A stretch of 35,541 nucleotides of DNA from Planctomycetota bacterium (GTDB lineage: Bacteria; Planctomycetota; Phycisphaerae; Phycisphaerales; Phycisphaeraceae). How positions within the stretch are numbered: position 1 is the first letter of the stretch; every line of letters begins with the position of its first letter. Below the pieces are notes generated by a model. That model saw only the letters and a program-made list of their open reading frames with translations, was not told the DNA's origin and did not search any database. The stretch lies in contig JAJRRS010000146.1 of NCBI GenBank assembly GCA_024279275.1, positions 1 through 35,541 on the forward strand, written 5' to 3'. The position numbers were made by a program, and so were the translations under genes. Below are positions 35,362 to 35,541 of this stretch, one piece after another.

Positions 35362-35477
35362 TCAGACCCATCCCATTTAGTTCTCGTGCGCCTTGACCTC
35401 CCCTCAGCCCCCGGCTTTGCCGGGGGATTCCCCTGCATAATCAAACGACGACGCACGAGTCTTTTACGCGATTGGTA
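35362..35477 (+). repeat. array unit 3 (116 bases)
   Basis: Closing stem CTCGTGCG (35383-35390) with CGCACGAG (35452-35459), 8 perfect pairs. The core has CCCCCGGC-TTT-GCCGGGGG (35408-35426). Confidence 0.85.
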
Positions 35478-35541
35478 TCAGACCCATCCCATTAAATACC
35501 CGTGCGCCTGTGAAGCCCACGTTCGCCTGAACGTGGGACGG
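35478..35541 (+). repeat. array unit 4 (cut by the window end)
   Basis: Left block at 35478-35506, then CCCACGTTC-GCCT-GAACGTGGG (35516-35537), a 9-base perfect hairpin. The right block lies outside the window. Confidence 0.8.

Larger units (their letters stand above)
34999..35541. repeat. tandem array of structured repeat units, continues past the window
   Basis: At least four units. The conserved left block is 29 bases in every copy: 34999-35027, 35171-35199, 35362-35390, 35478-35506. It begins TCAGACCCATCCCAT and ends CGTGCG. The conserved right block is 25 bases in all three complete copies: 35146-35170, 35337-35361, 35453-35477. It begins GCACGA, has CTTTT in the middle, and ends GATTG plus three or so bases. 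Right block and next left block adjoin with no gap. The inner edges are complementary, so each unit can close into a stem around a variable core of 118, 137 or 62 bases. Cores differ in sequence but each holds perfect hairpins. No ORF is credible here. Confidence 0.9.

Noticed and set aside
35055..35456. 133-residue minus-strand reading frame across the terminal array
   Set aside because: It runs through two repeat blocks and several perfect hairpins, has an Arg/Gly-rich composition without any motif, and its parts would be repeated DNA. An accidental frame in GC-rich sequence.
34999..35541. CRISPR array
   Set aside because: Intervals between repeats are 116-191 bases and cores contain palindromes, unlike CRISPR spacers; no cas gene is present.

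Overview
The window looks like chromosomal DNA of a GC-rich planctomycete, most likely a Phycisphaerae-type lineage. This is inferred from gene content and style: a PEP-CTERM/dockerin-like surface protein, an IS200-like REP-associated transposase with a 'YGQWLPGDARG' N-terminus, large coiled-coil proteins, and housekeeping genes in small mixed clusters. No rRNA, tRNA or CRISPR array was seen. No taxonomic marker was searched, so the assignment is tentative.

Layout. 1-1617: 3' part of a large secreted beta-repeat protein ending in two dockerin-like repeats and a PEP-CTERM anchor. 1698-4618: ABC exporter overlapping a methyltransferase. 4757-7039: FHA-transmembrane-coiled-coil protein. 7215-11523 (minus): a sugar-type module of GntR/LacI-like repressor, sodium:solute symporter and ROK kinase. 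11901-13052 (minus) and 13122-14384 (plus): amidase lipoprotein and PlsC-like acyltransferase, divergent. 14484-16892 (minus): zwf and pgl, the first two steps of the oxidative pentose phosphate pathway. 17036-19311 (minus): mnmG and a small membrane protein. 19332-20147: a RAYT transposase gene bracketed by REP hairpins. 20213-21616 (minus): fumC. 21822-24071 (minus): giant coiled-coil protein, divergent from a CPA1 Na+/H+ antiporter (24282-25676). 25922-34997 (plus): metK, ptsI, an RNase E/G, dxr and an unusually long RseP-type site-2 protease; the RNase and dxr genes overlap by 4 bases.

The most unusual part is the last 540 bases (34999-35541). It contains no credible gene but holds at least four tandem units. 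Each starts with a 29-base conserved block and, for the three complete ones, ends with a 25-base conserved block. The inner edges of these blocks pair with one another (TCGTGC/GCACGA), and each unit encloses a different perfect GC-rich hairpin. The array begins one base after the rseP stop codon and runs off the window. It could be a set of tandem non-autonomous mobile elements or a cluster of structured RNAs; the sequence alone does not decide.

Other repeat-driven features are a 30-base perfect inverted repeat that supplies the stop codons of two convergent genes, a diverged third copy of it between zwf and pgl, REP hairpins placed directly upstream of TATAAT boxes that lie exactly 6 bases from the start codons of mnmG and the RAYT gene, and an in-frame octamer tandem repeat inside mnmG.
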